This document shows positions 8,411 through 18,735 of a stretch of 64,000 nt of DNA, piece by piece. The notes under the pieces are model-generated. The model ran no database searches. It was not told where the DNA came from and saw nothing but the letters and a program-made list of their open reading frames with translations. The stretch spans positions 4,836,001 through 4,900,000 of the forward strand of contig NC_003910.7 in assembly GCF_000012325.1 (NCBI RefSeq). The letters run 5' to 3'. This DNA comes from Colwellia psychrerythraea 34H. Lineage in GTDB: Bacteria; Pseudomonadota; Gammaproteobacteria; Enterobacterales; Alteromonadaceae. Position 1 is the first letter of the stretch, and every line of letters begins with the position of its first letter. Made by a program: the position numbers and the translations under genes.

Positions 8411-10503
8411 TATTGCTTCTCTTCCGCAGCAACGCCTTCTGTTGTTACAGGAGGTTTAGGTAACTCTGTACCTTTGTCCTCAAGCTTCTGCTGATACTCA
8501 TTAAATGACGGTGGTAAGGTTAGGTTATCTTGCCACTGCGGTAAGATTGGCATGTTTTCGTTACTCATTAACGATAAACCTTCCTCATGTTTACGAATTT
8601 GATCAGCACGAATGTAGTTATATTTTGATTCACTAATCTCTGTCATTAACGCTGAATCACGAACAATTGTAGCGCGTAAAAACACCATTAAATTACGCTT
8701 ACGTGTGCTGTTGCTAGTTGATTTAAACAAGTGACCAATAATTGGAATATCACCAAGAATTGGCACCTTCTGCACACTTTCTTGCACGTCTTCATCTATC
8801 AAACCTCCGAGTATCACGGTATCGCCACTATCAGCCATTACAGTGGTTTTAATCTCTCTTTTATTAATTGAGATATCTACACCTGTGGTACCGCTGACTG
8901 AAGACACTTCTTGTTCAATAATCAGTTGCACCGCATTGCCTTCATTCACTTGCGGGGTAACACGTAGTTTAATGCCCACTTCTTGACGGTCTACTGTCTG
9001 GAAAGGGTTGGCGTTATTACTACCCGTTGCTGAACCGGTAATAATTGGCACTTCTTGACCAACAATAAAGTAAGCCTCTTCATTATCTAAGGTGGTAATG
9101 CTCGGCGTAGCTAAAATATTCGAATTAGTATCACTACTTACCGCACTCACAATCGCGCCCCAGTCATTTTTAGCAATACCAAACATCATACCGCTAACAT
9201 TACCGAGTACTTGAGCAAGAATGCTATAATCACCGTCAGTAGAAGGATTTTCTGATATTACAGGGTTACCATTTGCGTCAATAGTAGTTACTTTAGTCGC
9301 AGGTTCTCCTTCCGCTGCTTGAACTCCTGCAGCAACCGAAGAAATGCTCGCAGGGCCATTAGTAAACTGCGTAAAACCACCTGCTTCGTTATACCACTGA
9401 ACACCTAAACTAACGCCGTCACTTTCAAACACTTCAACGATAATCGCTTCAACTAATACCTGTGCGCGACGCACATCTAATTGACGAATTACAGCCTCTA
9501 ATGAACGTAACATATCGGGTTGTGCGGTAATTACTAAGGCATTAGTTGATTCATGCGCTTCAATACTTACGTCACGTTTTTTACTAGAACGTGTTTTTGT
9601 TTTCGCTGTCGTTGTTTCTGAAGCAATTGAGTCACTAACACCTTGCAGCACTTTAACTAAATCTTCAGCTTTTGAATATTTAAGGTAATACACCCGAGTA
9701 TTACCGTTACTTTCTAATTCACTATCTAAACGTTTAACCAAGCGTGCTACTCGTTCACGGGCTTTCACTTCACCGCTAACAATCACGCTATTAGACCGAT
9801 CATCGGCAACAATTTTAGGAATTAAAAAAGTAGGTTGACCTGCTTTACCACCAGAAGGTTTATTCATCGCTTCGATGATACGTACCATTTCACCCGCTGA
9901 AGCATACTTAAGTTTGATAATTTCAACATCTTGATCACCCGCTCTATCAACACGTTCAATAATTTTTACTAGTCGATTAACTGTTGAAGCGGTACCCGTT
10001 AACATGATCACGTTAGCAGGGTCGTAGTTTACGACATTGCCGCCACCCGCTTGGTCTGACAATTGTCGTAACAGTGGCACTAATTCACGTACCGTAACAT
10101 TCTTCACTTCAACAACACGGGTAACCATCTCATCACCGATGATATTACTTTTATTACCTACTACAGGAATAGCCGCTGTTTTCGCGTCTTTATTACGAAT
10201 AATTTTGACAATATTATTGTCCATTTCAACGGCAGCATAACCATACACTTCAAGCACATTGAGAAAGAATTGATAGTATTGTTTTTCCGATAACAAATCA
10301 TAACTACGGACATTGATTTTTCCGCGGACATTGGGATCTACTATCATGGTTTTTTTCAGGTTTTTACCAACGATATTTACAAATTCGGTAATTTCAGTGC
10401 CCTTAAAATTAGGAGAATACTGAGCGGCACTTGCTTGACCAACCAAACATAAGCAATTGATGGTTATCGCTGTCGTTAGAATGAGTAAAAACTTTTTCAT
10501 CAT
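8410..10503 (-). CDS. gspD: Type II secretion secretin GspD
   Basis: Outer-membrane secretin, 697 residues, forming the secretion channel. A signal peptide (about residues 1-26, ending ASA) is followed by the N0 domain ([20 protein letters not shown]), three N1-N3 repeats and the secretin core with [16 protein letters not shown] near residues 590-605. An S-domain-like tail follows, ending in Pro/Glu-rich sequence. Slightly longer than the E. coli protein (about 650). It overlaps gspE by one base and is preceded by a 110-bp gap from gspC. Confidence 0.97.
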   Translation of the reverse strand: MMKKFLLILTTAITINCLCLVGQASAAQYSPNFKGTEITEFVNIVGKNLKKTMIVDPNVRGKINVRSYDLLSEKQYYQFFLNVLEVYGYAAVEMDNNIVKIIRNKDAKTAAIPVVGNKSNIIGDEMVTRVVEVKNVTVRELVPLLRQLSDQAGGGNVVNYDPANVIMLTGTASTVNRLVKIIERVDRAGDQDVEIIKLKYASAGEMVRIIEAMNKPSGGKAGQPTFLIPKIVADDRSNSVIVSGEVKARERVARLVKRLDSELESNGNTRVYYLKYSKAEDLVKVLQGVSDSIASETTTAKTKTRSSKKRDVSIEAHESTNALVITAQPDMLRSLEAVIRQLDVRRAQVLVEAIIVEVFESDGVSLGVQWYNEAGGFTQFTNGPASISSVAAGVQAAEGEPATKVTTIDANGNPVISENPSTDGDYSILAQVLGNVSGMMFGIAKNDWGAIVSAVSSDTNSNILATPSITTLDNEEAYFIVGQEVPIITGSATGSNNANPFQTVDRQEVGIKLRVTPQVNEGNAVQLIIEQEVSSVSGTTGVDISINKREIKTTVMADSGDTVILGGLIDEDVQESVQKVPILGDIPIIGHLFKSTSNSTRKRNLMVFLRATIVRDSALMTEISESKYNYIRADQIRKHEEGLSLMSNENMPILPQWQDNLTLPPSFNEYQQKLEDKGTELPKPPVTTEGVAAEEKQ

Positions 10504-10613
10504 TTGGGATATCTCTGCTTTATTATTTTATTAGATAATCTTTATTAGAAAATCATTAATCGATAATTATATAGCGTAATTGTTACGATTATTAATTCGG
10601 TTAGCTTAGCAAC

Positions 10614-11564
10614 TTAATCTAAACTAATAAGTATTTCAGTCAAACTACCTTGGCGATCAACCAGTAATGAAATATCACGTGCTTTTTTCATTTCTGCCAT
10701 CGCTTGCATTGCCTGTGTCGGAGCAATTAAATCAAAACCATTCATCTGAACGGCGACATCACCAGTTTTTAAGCCGGCAAGTTTGAAAAACTCAGGTTTT
10801 TTACCTGGTCGAAGGGTGTAACCTATTATATTTCCGTCTTTACGTTTCGGTGAGATTCGTAAATAGTCGCCTATTTTTGTCGGATCTTTAGAAAATTCAG
10901 ATCGTAGGTTTGTCGCTGTTGCGGTTAATGCTTTATTGTCTCTTTGATCAACAACACCCAAATCTGAAGATTTAGGTCCCACTGTGGACCGAGTTTTTCT
11001 TGAGGTTGCTTTGTTAGCAAACTCTCTTGCTGGCTGACCATAATCAAAACCATCAAGCATCAAAGTTTCTAGCCGACCTGAGTGCTTAATTATCACTCGA
11101 TCTATTAATACTTGTTCAAGATTAGCGCGTGTACCAATGATGATATCGCCAATACCATAGGTATCTTGCTTACCTTGGTTTTCAATGATCGCTGCAGCAA
11201 TAGATTTTTCATCACTTGCGACCAGACCAGTCAGTGTTAAATTTAATTGGGTTTCTGGCACATTCGCCATTTCGATTTCAGTTGCTTGATCACTATTCTC
11301 ATTATATTGACCGAACAGATTAAGCGATTGAATTTTAGCAACATCAATTGCCTTCTTTACTTTATTAGAATTGACGCTTTTTGTGTTGCCATTCACAGAA
11401 GTGTTTTGACTCGATTGTGTTTGTGATACAAGTGACCAAGTGATGTTTGCGCATACATAAGCAATATAAACGACTAATAATACCATCACTGATTGCGCAA
11501 CTCGTCGATGACCTAGCTGGGTGAATAATGATGCAAACGCTGTCATGTTAGTGGGAAATGCCAT
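10614..11564 (-). CDS. gspC: Type II secretion protein GspC
   Basis: Inner-membrane clamp protein, 316 residues, that contacts the secretin GspD. One membrane helix lies near 23-45 (VAQSVMVLLVVYIAYVCANI), a homology-region domain follows at about 75-175, and a C-terminal PDZ domain at about 245-316 (GYTLRPGKKPEFFKLAGLKTG). First gene of the operon: the 5' side is the intergenic region shared with hslR. Start is the ATG at 11564; the ATG seven codons in is an alternative. The PDZ domain is associated with substrate selection in this family. Confidence 0.96.
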   Translation of the reverse strand: MAFPTNMTAFASLFTQLGHRRVAQSVMVLLVVYIAYVCANITWSLVSQTQSSQNTSVNGNTKSVNSNKVKKAIDVAKIQSLNLFGQYNENSDQATEIEMANVPETQLNLTLTGLVASDEKSIAAAIIENQGKQDTYGIGDIIIGTRANLEQVLIDRVIIKHSGRLETLMLDGFDYGQPAREFANKATSRKTRSTVGPKSSDLGVVDQRDNKALTATATNLRSEFSKDPTKIGDYLRISPKRKDGNIIGYTLRPGKKPEFFKLAGLKTGDVAVQMNGFDLIAPTQAMQAMAEMKKARDISLLVDRQGSLTEILISLD

Positions 11565-11756
11565 AGCTACTTATATTATTGTTATTTTGAAATAATCTAG
11601 TCATTTATAGCCGCCGCCATATGTTAGATTTATGTTAAGTAAACACGAATGATACTTGACCGCAAGGTAAGCAACAAGCCGTAGCCTGAGATTTTAAGCT
11701 TTTTGAGCAAATTAAATCGTAACTAGATAGTAATTAAGTCGTCAAAGCTAGATAAA

Positions 11757-11957
11757 TATACCCAAGCCACTTGAAGATGTGTGCTTCAGGACGCTTGAGC
11801 AAAGTATGCTCAGACGCCCCAACAAGGCTGGTTTAGAAACGTTTTATGTTACGTTATTTATTTCGACAATAAAATAACTATTCTCTTCAATAAATACCTT
11901 GCCTAAAGACATTTCTAATTCCAGCTGAAACCTGCATCTTCAAGTAGCTTGGATATA
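11757..11957 (-). repeat. Miniature inverted-repeat element, family A, copy 1
   Basis: A 201-bp element with 23-bp terminal inverted repeats: the left end starts TATACCC and ends CACTTGAAGATG, and the right end, reverse-complemented, starts TATATCC and ends TACTTGAAGATG (21 of 23 match). Its reverse complement aligns with 34045-34310 through most of its length, for example TTCAGCTGGAATTAGAAA, GAAGAGAATAGTTATT and CGTTTCTAAACCAGCC. No coding capacity. It fills much of the 457-bp gspC-hslR intergenic region and ends about 65 bp before hslR. I see no clear target-site duplication. The flanking sequence shows no other recognisable feature. Confidence 0.88.
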
Positions 11958-12021
11958 TAAGGTTGTAATGTTAATTTTCAGACCAATATATTTCATATAA
12001 GTTCCAGCTTTCAGGTTTATT

Positions 12022-12426
12022 ATGTCAACAAGTCAAGATCCTCAAAAAAAGCCAATTCGTTTAGATAAATGGCTTTGGGCTGCAAGATTCTATCGAACCC
12101 GCGCTATTGCTAAACAGATGATTGATGGCGGAAAAATTTTTTATAATGGTCAACGTACTAAGTCGGGAAAAGCCGTATCAATCGGTGATATAATAAAAAT
12201 CAGACAAGGATTTGAAGAAAAAGAAGTCACCGTTATTGCATTAGCTGACAAACGCAGTGACGCTACTTTTGCTCAAACCTTATATCAAGAAAGTAAACAA
12301 AGTATTGAAACCCGTGAGAAAAATGCCCTAGCACGTAAGCAAGGTATTCTCCTTAGCCCTGCTAGTGTTACTAAGCCAGATAAAAAACAACGTAGGAAAC
12401 TACGTGAATTTAAAGAAAGGATCTAA
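12022..12426 (+). CDS. hslR: Heat shock protein Hsp15, ribosome-associated
   Basis: Small RNA-binding protein of 134 residues. In E. coli Hsp15 binds stalled 50S subunits carrying nascent chains and helps recycle them. The S4 RNA-binding domain is at about residues 14-75 (IRLDKWLWAARFYRTRAIAK, then GDIIKIRQG), followed by a basic C-terminal tail (KPDKKQRRKLREFKERI). Length matches the family. It lies 5 bp upstream of hslO in the classic hslRO order, so the two are probably cotranscribed. I could not identify a convincing sigma-32 promoter upstream. Confidence 0.95.
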   Translation: MSTSQDPQKKPIRLDKWLWAARFYRTRAIAKQMIDGGKIFYNGQRTKSGKAVSIGDIIKIRQGFEEKEVTVIALADKRSDATFAQTLYQESKQSIETREKNALARKQGILLSPASVTKPDKKQRRKLREFKERI

Positions 12427-12431
12427 CTGCC

Positions 12432-13304
12432 ATGAGCCAATTCAATGTATTAAATCGCTACTTATTTACCGATGCCCATGCCCGTGGTGAACTCGTACAA
12501 TTAAGTAGTAGCTTTGAAAGTATTATTAAAAACCATAATTATCCTGTCGGTGTAGAAAAACTACTTGGTGAGCTACTTTGTGCGACTTGCCTATTAACCG
12601 CGACCCTCAAGTTTGAAGGTGATATTACCGTGCAATTGCAAGGTGATGGCCCTGTTGGTTATATGTCGGTTAGCGGCAACAACAAGCAACAAATGCGTGG
12701 CATTGCCAAAATGGCAGAAGAAACGTCAGCTGATACTCTGCAAACGTTAATTGGTAAAGGCACTATGATTATCACTATTCGCCCTAATGCTGGCGAAGCC
12801 TATCAGGGTGTTGTTGCTTTAGATGAAGAGAGCCTTGCCGATTGTTTAGCGCATTATTTTGATGTTTCAGAGCAAATACCTACTAAAATTTGGTTGTTTT
12901 GTGATACTGAGCAGCAATTAGCCGCCGGTGCTTTAGTGCAATTATTACCTGATGGCGACGGAAGTACTGAAAACAAAGAACAACAGCAAAGTGACTTTGA
13001 ACATTTATGTCAGCTCACTAATACCATTAAAAGTGAAGAAGTCTTTTCATTAGAAGCTGAAGCATTACTTTATCGTTTATATCACCAAGAGCAAGTCAAT
13101 ATATTTGAGCCACAAATGGTTAGCTATCTGTGTGGCTGTTCTGCTGATAAATGTTTATCGGCAATATCGCAAATTGAACCAAGTGAAATTAAAGCGATAT
13201 TAGCAGAGCATGGAAAAATTTCGATGACCTGTGATTACTGTATCACTACTTATGATTTTGACGAACTGAGCTTAAAAAGTTTCATTTCGAAAGTTAATCA
13301 TTAA
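12432..13304 (+). CDS. hslO: Redox-regulated chaperone Hsp33
   Basis: Holdase chaperone of 290 residues activated by oxidation. The zinc-binding cysteine set that acts as the redox switch is present near the C-terminus: a CxC in YLCGCSADKC and a CxxC in TCDYC. The N-terminal part matches the Hsp33 fold (for example GDGPVGYMSVSGNNKQQMRG). It is directly downstream of hslR. It ends just before a perfect 12-bp inverted repeat at 13350-13383 that could close the transcript. Confidence 0.96.
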   Translation: MSQFNVLNRYLFTDAHARGELVQLSSSFESIIKNHNYPVGVEKLLGELLCATCLLTATLKFEGDITVQLQGDGPVGYMSVSGNNKQQMRGIAKMAEETSADTLQTLIGKGTMIITIRPNAGEAYQGVVALDEESLADCLAHYFDVSEQIPTKIWLFCDTEQQLAAGALVQLLPDGDGSTENKEQQQSDFEHLCQLTNTIKSEEVFSLEAEALLYRLYHQEQVNIFEPQMVSYLCGCSADKCLSAISQIEPSEIKAILAEHGKISMTCDYCITTYDFDELSLKSFISKVNH

Positions 13305-13349
13305 AAAAACCACTCTTTTTGACGCTAAAACCAATCAAAAGCTTCGTTA

Positions 13350-13383
13350 TTAATTATCACTTATTCCATATAGTGATAATTAA
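13350..13383 (+). terminator. Perfect 12-bp stem-loop after hslO
   Basis: TTAATTATCACT (13350-13361) and AGTGATAATTAA (13372-13383) are exact complements around a 10-nt loop. The stem is AT-rich and is not followed by a T-run, so termination by the intrinsic route is doubtful. It could be an mRNA 3' stabiliser or a protein-binding palindrome. It lies in the 334-bp hslO-pckA intergenic region. Confidence 0.45.
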
Positions 13384-13484
13384 TAGCTAACCAACACGTC
13401 GCCACAGCCCTCTAATTACTTAACATTACGAATTAAAATTCGAAATAAACGTAACTTTCATGGTAACCATTCATGCTATTTATA

Positions 13485-13498
13485 GTGAAAACTTTCAC
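13485..13498. promoter_or_regulatory. Palindromic operator candidate 1 upstream of pckA
   Basis: GTGAAAACTTTCAC is a perfect inverted repeat around AC. Its 12-bp core TGAAAACTTTCA is identical to the core at 13564-13575. It resembles a LacI/Cra-type box (Cra consensus TGAAACGTTTCA) with a changed centre. A possible half site (AACTTTCA) lies at 13453-13460. Confidence 0.6.
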
Positions 13499-13561
13499 AA
13501 TAAACTATTTTTTACTTTCGTTTTGTTCGCTATTACCCTAAAATACCCCCAATAATGACAG

Positions 13562-13577
13562 CATGAAAACTTTCATG
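13562..13577. promoter_or_regulatory. Palindromic operator candidate 2 upstream of pckA
   Basis: CATGAAAACTTTCATG is a perfect 16-bp palindrome-like repeat sharing the TGAAAACTTTCA core with the site 78 bp upstream. It sits about 62 bp before the pckA start codon, a plausible position for a repressor or roadblock site. Binding factor unknown; a Cra/FruR-like or other LacI-family protein is an inference. Confidence 0.6.
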
Positions 13578-13638
13578 ACTGGCTTCATTAATCGACTTAC
13601 TTAAATTAAAATTTGTCATACTTAGGAGTGAATTTGCT

Positions 13639-15249
13639 ATGACCGCCCCGAAAAACTCAATTGATTTGTCACAATACGGCATCGACGATGTTAACGAAGT
13701 TGTTTATAACCCATCGTATGAGTTACTTTTTAGTGAAGAAACTAAAGCTGGCCTTGAGGGCTTTGATAAAGGCATAGTAACTGAGCTTGGTGCAGTTAAT
13801 GTAGACACGGGGATATTTACCGGTCGCTCTCCTAAAGATAAGTATATTGTTCGCGATGATGTAACTCGCGATACAGTATGGTGGTCTGATCAAGGTAAAA
13901 ATGATAATAAGGCTATGACTCCTGAAACATGGGATCACTTAAAAGGCTTAGTAACTACACAACTTTCTGGCCAACGTTTATTTGTTGTTGATACTTTTTG
14001 TGGTGCTGATGAAGCAACACGTTTAAAAGTACGTTTCATTACACAAGTAGCTTGGCAAGCACATTTCGTTAAAAACATGTTCATTCGTCCTACCGATGCA
14101 GAACTTGAAAATTACGAACCCGATTTCGTGGTAATGAATGGTGCGAAAACAGTTAATGATAAATGGGAAGAGCAAGGTTTAAACTCAGAGAACTTTGTTG
14201 CTTTCAACTTAACTGAAAAAATTCAATTGATTGGCGGTACTTGGTACGGCGGCGAGATGAAAAAAGGTATGTTCTCAATGATGAACTACTACCTTCCATT
14301 ACAAGGCATTGCTTCAATGCATTGTAGTGCAAACGTTGGTGAAGATGGTGACACTGCTATCTTCTTCGGTTTGTCTGGCACAGGTAAAACAACACTTTCT
14401 ACCGATCCTAAACGTCAACTTATCGGTGATGATGAACACGGTTGGGATGACAATGGAGTATTTAACTTTGAAGGTGGCTGTTACGCTAAAACAATCAACC
14501 TAAGCAAAGAAAACGAACCTGATATTTACAATGCCATTCGTCGTGACGCTTTACTAGAAAACGTTACGGTTGATGCAAATGGTAAAATCGATTTTGATGA
14601 TAATTCAAAAACAGAAAACACACGTGTTTCTTACCCAATTCATCATATTGATAACATTGTTAAGCCTGTTTCACGTGCTGGTCATGCTAAAAAAGTTATC
14701 TTCTTAACGGCTGATGCTTTTGGTGTTTTACCACCCGTAGCTAAATTAACACCAGAACAAACAGAATATTACTTTCTTTCAGGTTTTACCGCTAAATTAG
14801 CAGGTACTGAACGTGGTATTACTGAACCAACACCAACTTTCTCAAGTTGTTTTGGAGCAGCGTTCTTAAGCTTACACCCTACGCAATATGCTGAAGTTTT
14901 ACATAAGCGTATGGATGATGCTGGCGCTGAAGCTTACCTTGTAAACACTGGCTGGAATGGTACTGGCAAACGAATTTCTATCAAAGCAACGCGTGCTATT
15001 ATTGATGCAATCTTAGATGGTTCAATTGACAATGCTGAAACTGAAACCGTACCGTTTTTCAACTTAGAAGTACCTAAAGTAATTGCTGGCGTTGAGGGAG
15101 ATATCCTTGATCCTCGTAATACTTATGAAGATCCAAGTGTTTGGAATGATAAAGCGGTAGACTTAGCGAAACGTTTTGTTAATAACTTTGATAAGTTTAC
15201 AGATACTGATAACGGTAAAGCGCTTGTTGCTGCTGGTCCTCAGTTATAA
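13639..15249 (+). CDS. pckA: Phosphoenolpyruvate carboxykinase (ATP)
   Basis: Gluconeogenic enzyme converting oxaloacetate and ATP to phosphoenolpyruvate, ADP and CO2. 536 residues, typical length. Diagnostic segments are [16 protein letters not shown] (substrate site), [18 protein letters not shown] (kinase-1a P-loop near 246-253), LIGDDEHGW (metal-binding Asp) and [12 protein letters not shown] with the lid region. A strong Shine-Dalgarno (AGGAGTG) precedes the ATG. Monocistronic: it has its own upstream palindromes and a downstream terminator. fbp, another gluconeogenic gene, lies about 20 kb away in this window. Confidence 0.98.
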   Translation: MTAPKNSIDLSQYGIDDVNEVVYNPSYELLFSEETKAGLEGFDKGIVTELGAVNVDTGIFTGRSPKDKYIVRDDVTRDTVWWSDQGKNDNKAMTPETWDHLKGLVTTQLSGQRLFVVDTFCGADEATRLKVRFITQVAWQAHFVKNMFIRPTDAELENYEPDFVVMNGAKTVNDKWEEQGLNSENFVAFNLTEKIQLIGGTWYGGEMKKGMFSMMNYYLPLQGIASMHCSANVGEDGDTAIFFGLSGTGKTTLSTDPKRQLIGDDEHGWDDNGVFNFEGGCYAKTINLSKENEPDIYNAIRRDALLENVTVDANGKIDFDDNSKTENTRVSYPIHHIDNIVKPVSRAGHAKKVIFLTADAFGVLPPVAKLTPEQTEYYFLSGFTAKLAGTERGITEPTPTFSSCFGAAFLSLHPTQYAEVLHKRMDDAGAEAYLVNTGWNGTGKRISIKATRAIIDAILDGSIDNAETETVPFFNLEVPKVIAGVEGDILDPRNTYEDPSVWNDKAVDLAKRFVNNFDKFTDTDNGKALVAAGPQL

Positions 15250-15261
15250 AACAATGAGTGA

Positions 15262-15284
15262 AAGGCTATTACTGAAATAGCCTT
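15262..15284 (+). terminator. Short stem-loop after pckA
   Basis: AAGGCTATT and AATAGCCTT form a perfect 9-bp stem around a 5-nt loop, 12 bp after the pckA stop. Only a short A/T stretch follows, so it probably assists the stronger hairpin at 15301-15337. Confidence 0.5.
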
Positions 15285-15300
15285 ATTCAACAGACAATAA

Positions 15301-15337
15301 AGCCAGATGTTAAATTATTAACATCTGGCTTTTTTAT
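15301..15337 (+). terminator. Rho-independent terminator of pckA
   Basis: AGCCAGATGTTAA and TTAACATCTGGCT make a perfect 13-bp stem with an ATTA loop, followed by TTTTTATT. On the other strand the stem is followed by TTTATTG, so it may also serve the convergent envZ gene. Confidence 0.9.
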
Positions 15338-15363
15338 TACCTAAAATTTGAAACTTCTATGTG

Positions 15364-16656
15364 TTATTTAAACACTAGAGGAAGATAAACTTTTGCCTGT
15401 AAGCCACCAGAGGGCTTGTTAGAGAGCTTAACTTTACCACCATGAGTATCAACGATACGCTTTATAATAGCTAAACCTAGACCGCTGCCTTCTGTCCCTC
15501 TAGCCGTATCCCCTTGAGTAAAAGGTTGAAATAATCGTTCAATATCAGCATCAGGAATACCTGCACCATTATCACTGACAATGAAGAAGGCGTAGTCTTT
15601 TTCTACACCAGTGAAAACTTCAATTTCATCCGTGGTATAACGAATGGCATTTTGCACTAAATTTGCCAGTGCTCGTCTAACCGCAACGTGACGTAAAGGA
15701 ATTTTAGCGCATTCACCCGGATGAAACGTTATCACTCTATCAATGGGTGTTTCAACGTTCAGCACTTCATCAACTAAAAGGTTTAAATCACCGAGCTCTG
15801 CTTTATCTTTTGAGTCATGACGAATGTAATCAATAAATTGGTCGATGATATTATTCATATCATCAATATCGGTTTCAATACCTTCTTTAAGAAAGTCATC
15901 TGACTCATTCATCATTTCACTCGCTAAACGAATTCGGGTCAAAGGCGTACGTAAGTCATGAGAAATACCCGCCATTAATAAGTTACGATCTTCTTCGAGC
16001 TGCTTAATGCCTTTAGACATATGATTAAAGGCTTGAGTTACCGCCATAACTTCTGAGGTACCGCGCTCAATAAGCGGGTCAGGAAAATCACCTCGACCAA
16101 CATCTTCTGCCGCTATTTCTAGTGACTTTAACGGTCGATTGAGCTGTCGTACAAAAACCCAACCGCCCATAACACTTAATAAACCGATAACAACCATAAA
16201 GAATATTAACGGCGAAAAGCTCCCTTTCTCCATACCTATCAGAGGAATTTTTACCCAAAGATGCGGTGCCTGAGGTGCTCGTATCCAAAAAAGGTACTCA
16301 TCACCTTGCGAAATTCTTACTTCAGCTGGCCCACCAAGCAATGCGGACATTTGTTCAGATCGATAAGGATATAACCCTGCATTGGCTAAACCAAACTTGT
16401 AGGCATCTTCTTCACGATAAACACCAATGCCCGTTTCATTATGAAAGGCCTTTGCCATTTTCGGGCTTAACTTGGCATCATTGATATCAATGAAAACTAC
16501 ACGTACCTGTTTAGCCAACAATTGATTCATTTGTTGCTGGTTTGGCTCAATAACATAGAGCGCAAAAGAAATGTAGGAAACGATTTGATTGATAAAAAGT
16601 AAAAAACCTATCAATAAAACCGTTTGTCCAAACGCACTGCGTGGCAATATTTTCAT
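15364..16656 (-). CDS. envZ: Osmosensor histidine kinase EnvZ
   Basis: Inner-membrane sensor kinase of 430 residues, partner of OmpR. Two membrane helices (about 12-34 and 150-172) flank a periplasmic domain. A HAMP domain follows (about 172-225). The H-box is [20 protein letters not shown], with the phospho-acceptor His near 233. The N-box is [10 protein letters not shown] and the G-boxes are DNGAGIP and [13 protein letters not shown], all intact. The gene lies 27 bp downstream of ompR. The stop faces pckA, with a shared terminator between them. Confidence 0.95.
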   Translation of the reverse strand: MKILPRSAFGQTVLLIGFLLFINQIVSYISFALYVIEPNQQQMNQLLAKQVRVVFIDINDAKLSPKMAKAFHNETGIGVYREEDAYKFGLANAGLYPYRSEQMSALLGGPAEVRISQGDEYLFWIRAPQAPHLWVKIPLIGMEKGSFSPLIFFMVVIGLLSVMGGWVFVRQLNRPLKSLEIAAEDVGRGDFPDPLIERGTSEVMAVTQAFNHMSKGIKQLEEDRNLLMAGISHDLRTPLTRIRLASEMMNESDDFLKEGIETDIDDMNNIIDQFIDYIRHDSKDKAELGDLNLLVDEVLNVETPIDRVITFHPGECAKIPLRHVAVRRALANLVQNAIRYTTDEIEVFTGVEKDYAFFIVSDNGAGIPDADIERLFQPFTQGDTARGTEGSGLGLAIIKRIVDTHGGKVKLSNKPSGGLQAKVYLPLVFK

Positions 16657-16683
16657 ATAAAGGACTTAACTTGAAAGAATAAA

Positions 16684-17418
16684 CTAAGCTGGGCTACCAT
16701 CAGGCACAAAGACATAACCTAAGCCCCAAACCGTTTGTAAGTATCTTGGCTTAGCAGGATCCTCTTCAAGCATTCGACGTAAGCGAGATACTTGCACATC
16801 TATACTACGCTCCAATGCTGAGTAATCTCTACCACGTGCAAGGTTCATCAATTTATCACGTGATAATGGCTCTCTCGGATGGGTAACTAATGCCTTAAGT
16901 ACAGCAAATTCGCCACTGGTTAACGGCATACTAATATCGTCTTTTTGCATTTCACGAGTAGCTAAATTTAAATGGTAGCCACCAAAACTAATAACATTTT
17001 CTTCTAGTGCAGGTGCTCCCGGAGCTTCTTGAGTACGACGACGTAATACGGCTTTAATACGGGCAAGTAACTCTCTAGGGTTGAAAGGCTTGGGCATATA
17101 ATCATCTGCACCTAGCTCTAGGCCAATAATACGGTCAACTTCATCACCTTTCGCTGTTAACATCACAATCGGAATGTTATTGGAATTCTGACGTAAGCGA
17201 CGACAAATTGATAAACCATCTTCGCCGGGTAACATTAAATCAAGTACTAACAAATGAAAGTTTTCACGTTCAAGCAGACGATCCATTTGTTCTGAATTAG
17301 CCGCACTTCGAACCGTAAAACCTTGTTCAACTAAATAACGCTCTAATAATGAGCGTAAACGCATATCATCATCTACTACTAAAATTTTAGGTGTTTCTTG
17401 AGTCATATGTTGTTTCAC
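16684..17418 (-). CDS. ompR: Response regulator OmpR
   Basis: Two-component response regulator of 244 residues. The receiver domain (about 10-125) has the acidic pocket DDD, the phospho-acceptor Asp in LLVLDLMLPGEDGL, Thr/Lys at MLTAKGDE and KPFNPREL. The C-terminal winged helix carries LTSGEFAVLKALVTHPREPL and RSIDVQVSRLRRMLEED, near-identical in style to E. coli OmpR. Start could be the ATG at 17418 or the MTQE ATG four codons further in. First gene of ompR-envZ. Upstream sequence contains TTAGC tandem repeats but no clear operator. Confidence 0.97.
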   Translation of the reverse strand: MKQHMTQETPKILVVDDDMRLRSLLERYLVEQGFTVRSAANSEQMDRLLERENFHLLVLDLMLPGEDGLSICRRLRQNSNNIPIVMLTAKGDEVDRIIGLELGADDYMPKPFNPRELLARIKAVLRRRTQEAPGAPALEENVISFGGYHLNLATREMQKDDISMPLTSGEFAVLKALVTHPREPLSRDKLMNLARGRDYSALERSIDVQVSRLRRMLEEDPAKPRYLQTVWGLGYVFVPDGSPA

Positions 17419-17554
17419 CTTGCTCGGTTTGTTTTTATTGTAAATATATACCCGTTACTATAAGTGATATTGCTTACAATAAGAAACTGGCAAAAGTAAA
17501 AGACTCTAAGTATTTGTTACAATTTATGTAATTCTTAGCTTAGCTTAGCTTACA

Positions 17555-18073
17555 TTATTTTAAATAGTGAATACTTTGCTCTGTTACACATTGAGTGAAA
17601 CTTTTCTTGCGCTCACTGTGTGAAAGGGAAGATACCGCTTGTTTAACTAATATCATCTTTTGATCTCGCTCTGCTTTCGGTAAATGAGCAAGTTGTGCTT
17701 GAAAGCAACCAAATAAGCCAAAGTTTAATGCCACATCTGATTTCATACTGTCTTCACCTAAACAGCTTGCAAGCTTTTCTGCCAAGGTATTTTTATCCAT
17801 TTCAGTGATTAAGTAGCTTAACTTATAGTCGACTTTATCGAACTTCCTATCCTGATTACAAATGATAAACATATCGGCAACCGCAACAATAGGGATTAAT
17901 TGTTGATGCTGCTTACTAAAGCGTTTTTTTAACCATTCATTATGAGCCTGCTCATTTCCAGGATTAACATCAACGGAAGTGCTTGCTGAATTCACCGAAA
18001 AAAACCACCACGCTTGGCTGGGTAAAGCGTAACAAGTAAGAACAATTAATAATAATTTTAATTCTATTTTCAT
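17555..18073 (-). CDS. Secreted or periplasmic protein, unknown function
   Basis: I do not recognise this protein. Starting at the ATG at 18073 it has 172 residues with a convincing signal peptide (KIELKLLLIVLTCYALPSQA, cleavage after the SQA) and a mature start of WWFFSVN. A longer reading frame to 18133 exists, but its extra 20 residues precede the signal sequence and are unlikely. The mature protein is alpha-helical in character, with four cysteines (ICNQD, SCLGED, FGCFQAQL, QCVTEQ), which suggests two disulfides. It is divergent from a TlpA-like thioredoxin gene 110 bp away. Confidence 0.7.
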   Translation of the reverse strand: MKIELKLLLIVLTCYALPSQAWWFFSVNSASTSVDVNPGNEQAHNEWLKKRFSKQHQQLIPIVAVADMFIICNQDRKFDKVDYKLSYLITEMDKNTLAEKLASCLGEDSMKSDVALNFGLFGCFQAQLAHLPKAERDQKMILVKQAVSSLSHSERKKSFTQCVTEQSIHYLK

Positions 18074-18183
18074 ATGACTAGACTCTGACAAATATAAATT
18101 GAATTTGATCTCTCTTAATATATTGTGCACCACAGCTAAAACTAAGTATAGTTAACTTATGTTTAAAAAATGTAGGAAGTAAT

Positions 18184-18660
18184 ATGGTCAACTCACTAAA
18201 AACCTTAGTAAACCTATTAATAATAACCATGGCATTATTGCTTACTTGCAAAAGTACACACGCAAGTGGTCCAGTAAAAGAATTTGAACAAGCGATGGCG
18301 CAACACAAAGGTAAAATTGTTTATGTTGATTTTTGGGCTTCTTGGTGTGTTCCTTGTCGTAAATCTTTTCCATGGATGAATGCCATGCAAGCAAAACATC
18401 AAGAGCAAGGTTTTGTAGTGCTGAGTATTAATCTGGATGCGGAGGAAACATTATCAACGAAGTTTTTGAAACAGACCCCAGCTAACTTTGCCATTATTTA
18501 TGATGCAAAAGGAAAGTTAGCGCAAAAATTTAAACTAAAAGGTATGCCTAGCAGTTACTTATTTGATCGCCAAGGCAAACTCATTAGTGCCCACACTGGT
18601 TTTAATGGTAAAAAGCAGCAACAGTATGAACATGAAATATCGCAAGCACTAGCCCAATGA
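18184..18660 (+). CDS. TlpA/ResA-like thioredoxin
   Basis: Extracytoplasmic thiol-disulfide oxidoreductase of 158 residues. A signal peptide or anchor occupies about residues 1-28. The thioredoxin active site is FWASWCVPCRKSFPWM, with WCVPC near residue 57. The cis-Pro loop is LKGMPSSYLFDRQG. The family reduces or shuttles disulfides in the periplasm, for example in cytochrome c maturation or redox stress. It is a stand-alone gene next to the secreted tetra-cysteine protein and the PepSY/FMN genes; whether those are its partners is inference. Confidence 0.88.
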   Translation: MVNSLKTLVNLLIITMALLLTCKSTHASGPVKEFEQAMAQHKGKIVYVDFWASWCVPCRKSFPWMNAMQAKHQEQGFVVLSINLDAEETLSTKFLKQTPANFAIIYDAKGKLAQKFKLKGMPSSYLFDRQGKLISAHTGFNGKKQQQYEHEISQALAQ

Positions 18661-18735
18661 TAAATATGCCGATTAACAGGCGGTAATTGAGCTAAAGAAA
18701 ATATTGTCAAACATTATTGCTGTTTTCGGAGTATG

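Noticed and set aside
17533..17552. TTAGC tandem repeats upstream of ompR, and a similar stretch near 337-365
   Set aside because: Short and imperfect, without a recurring arrangement; not enough to call a regulatory site.
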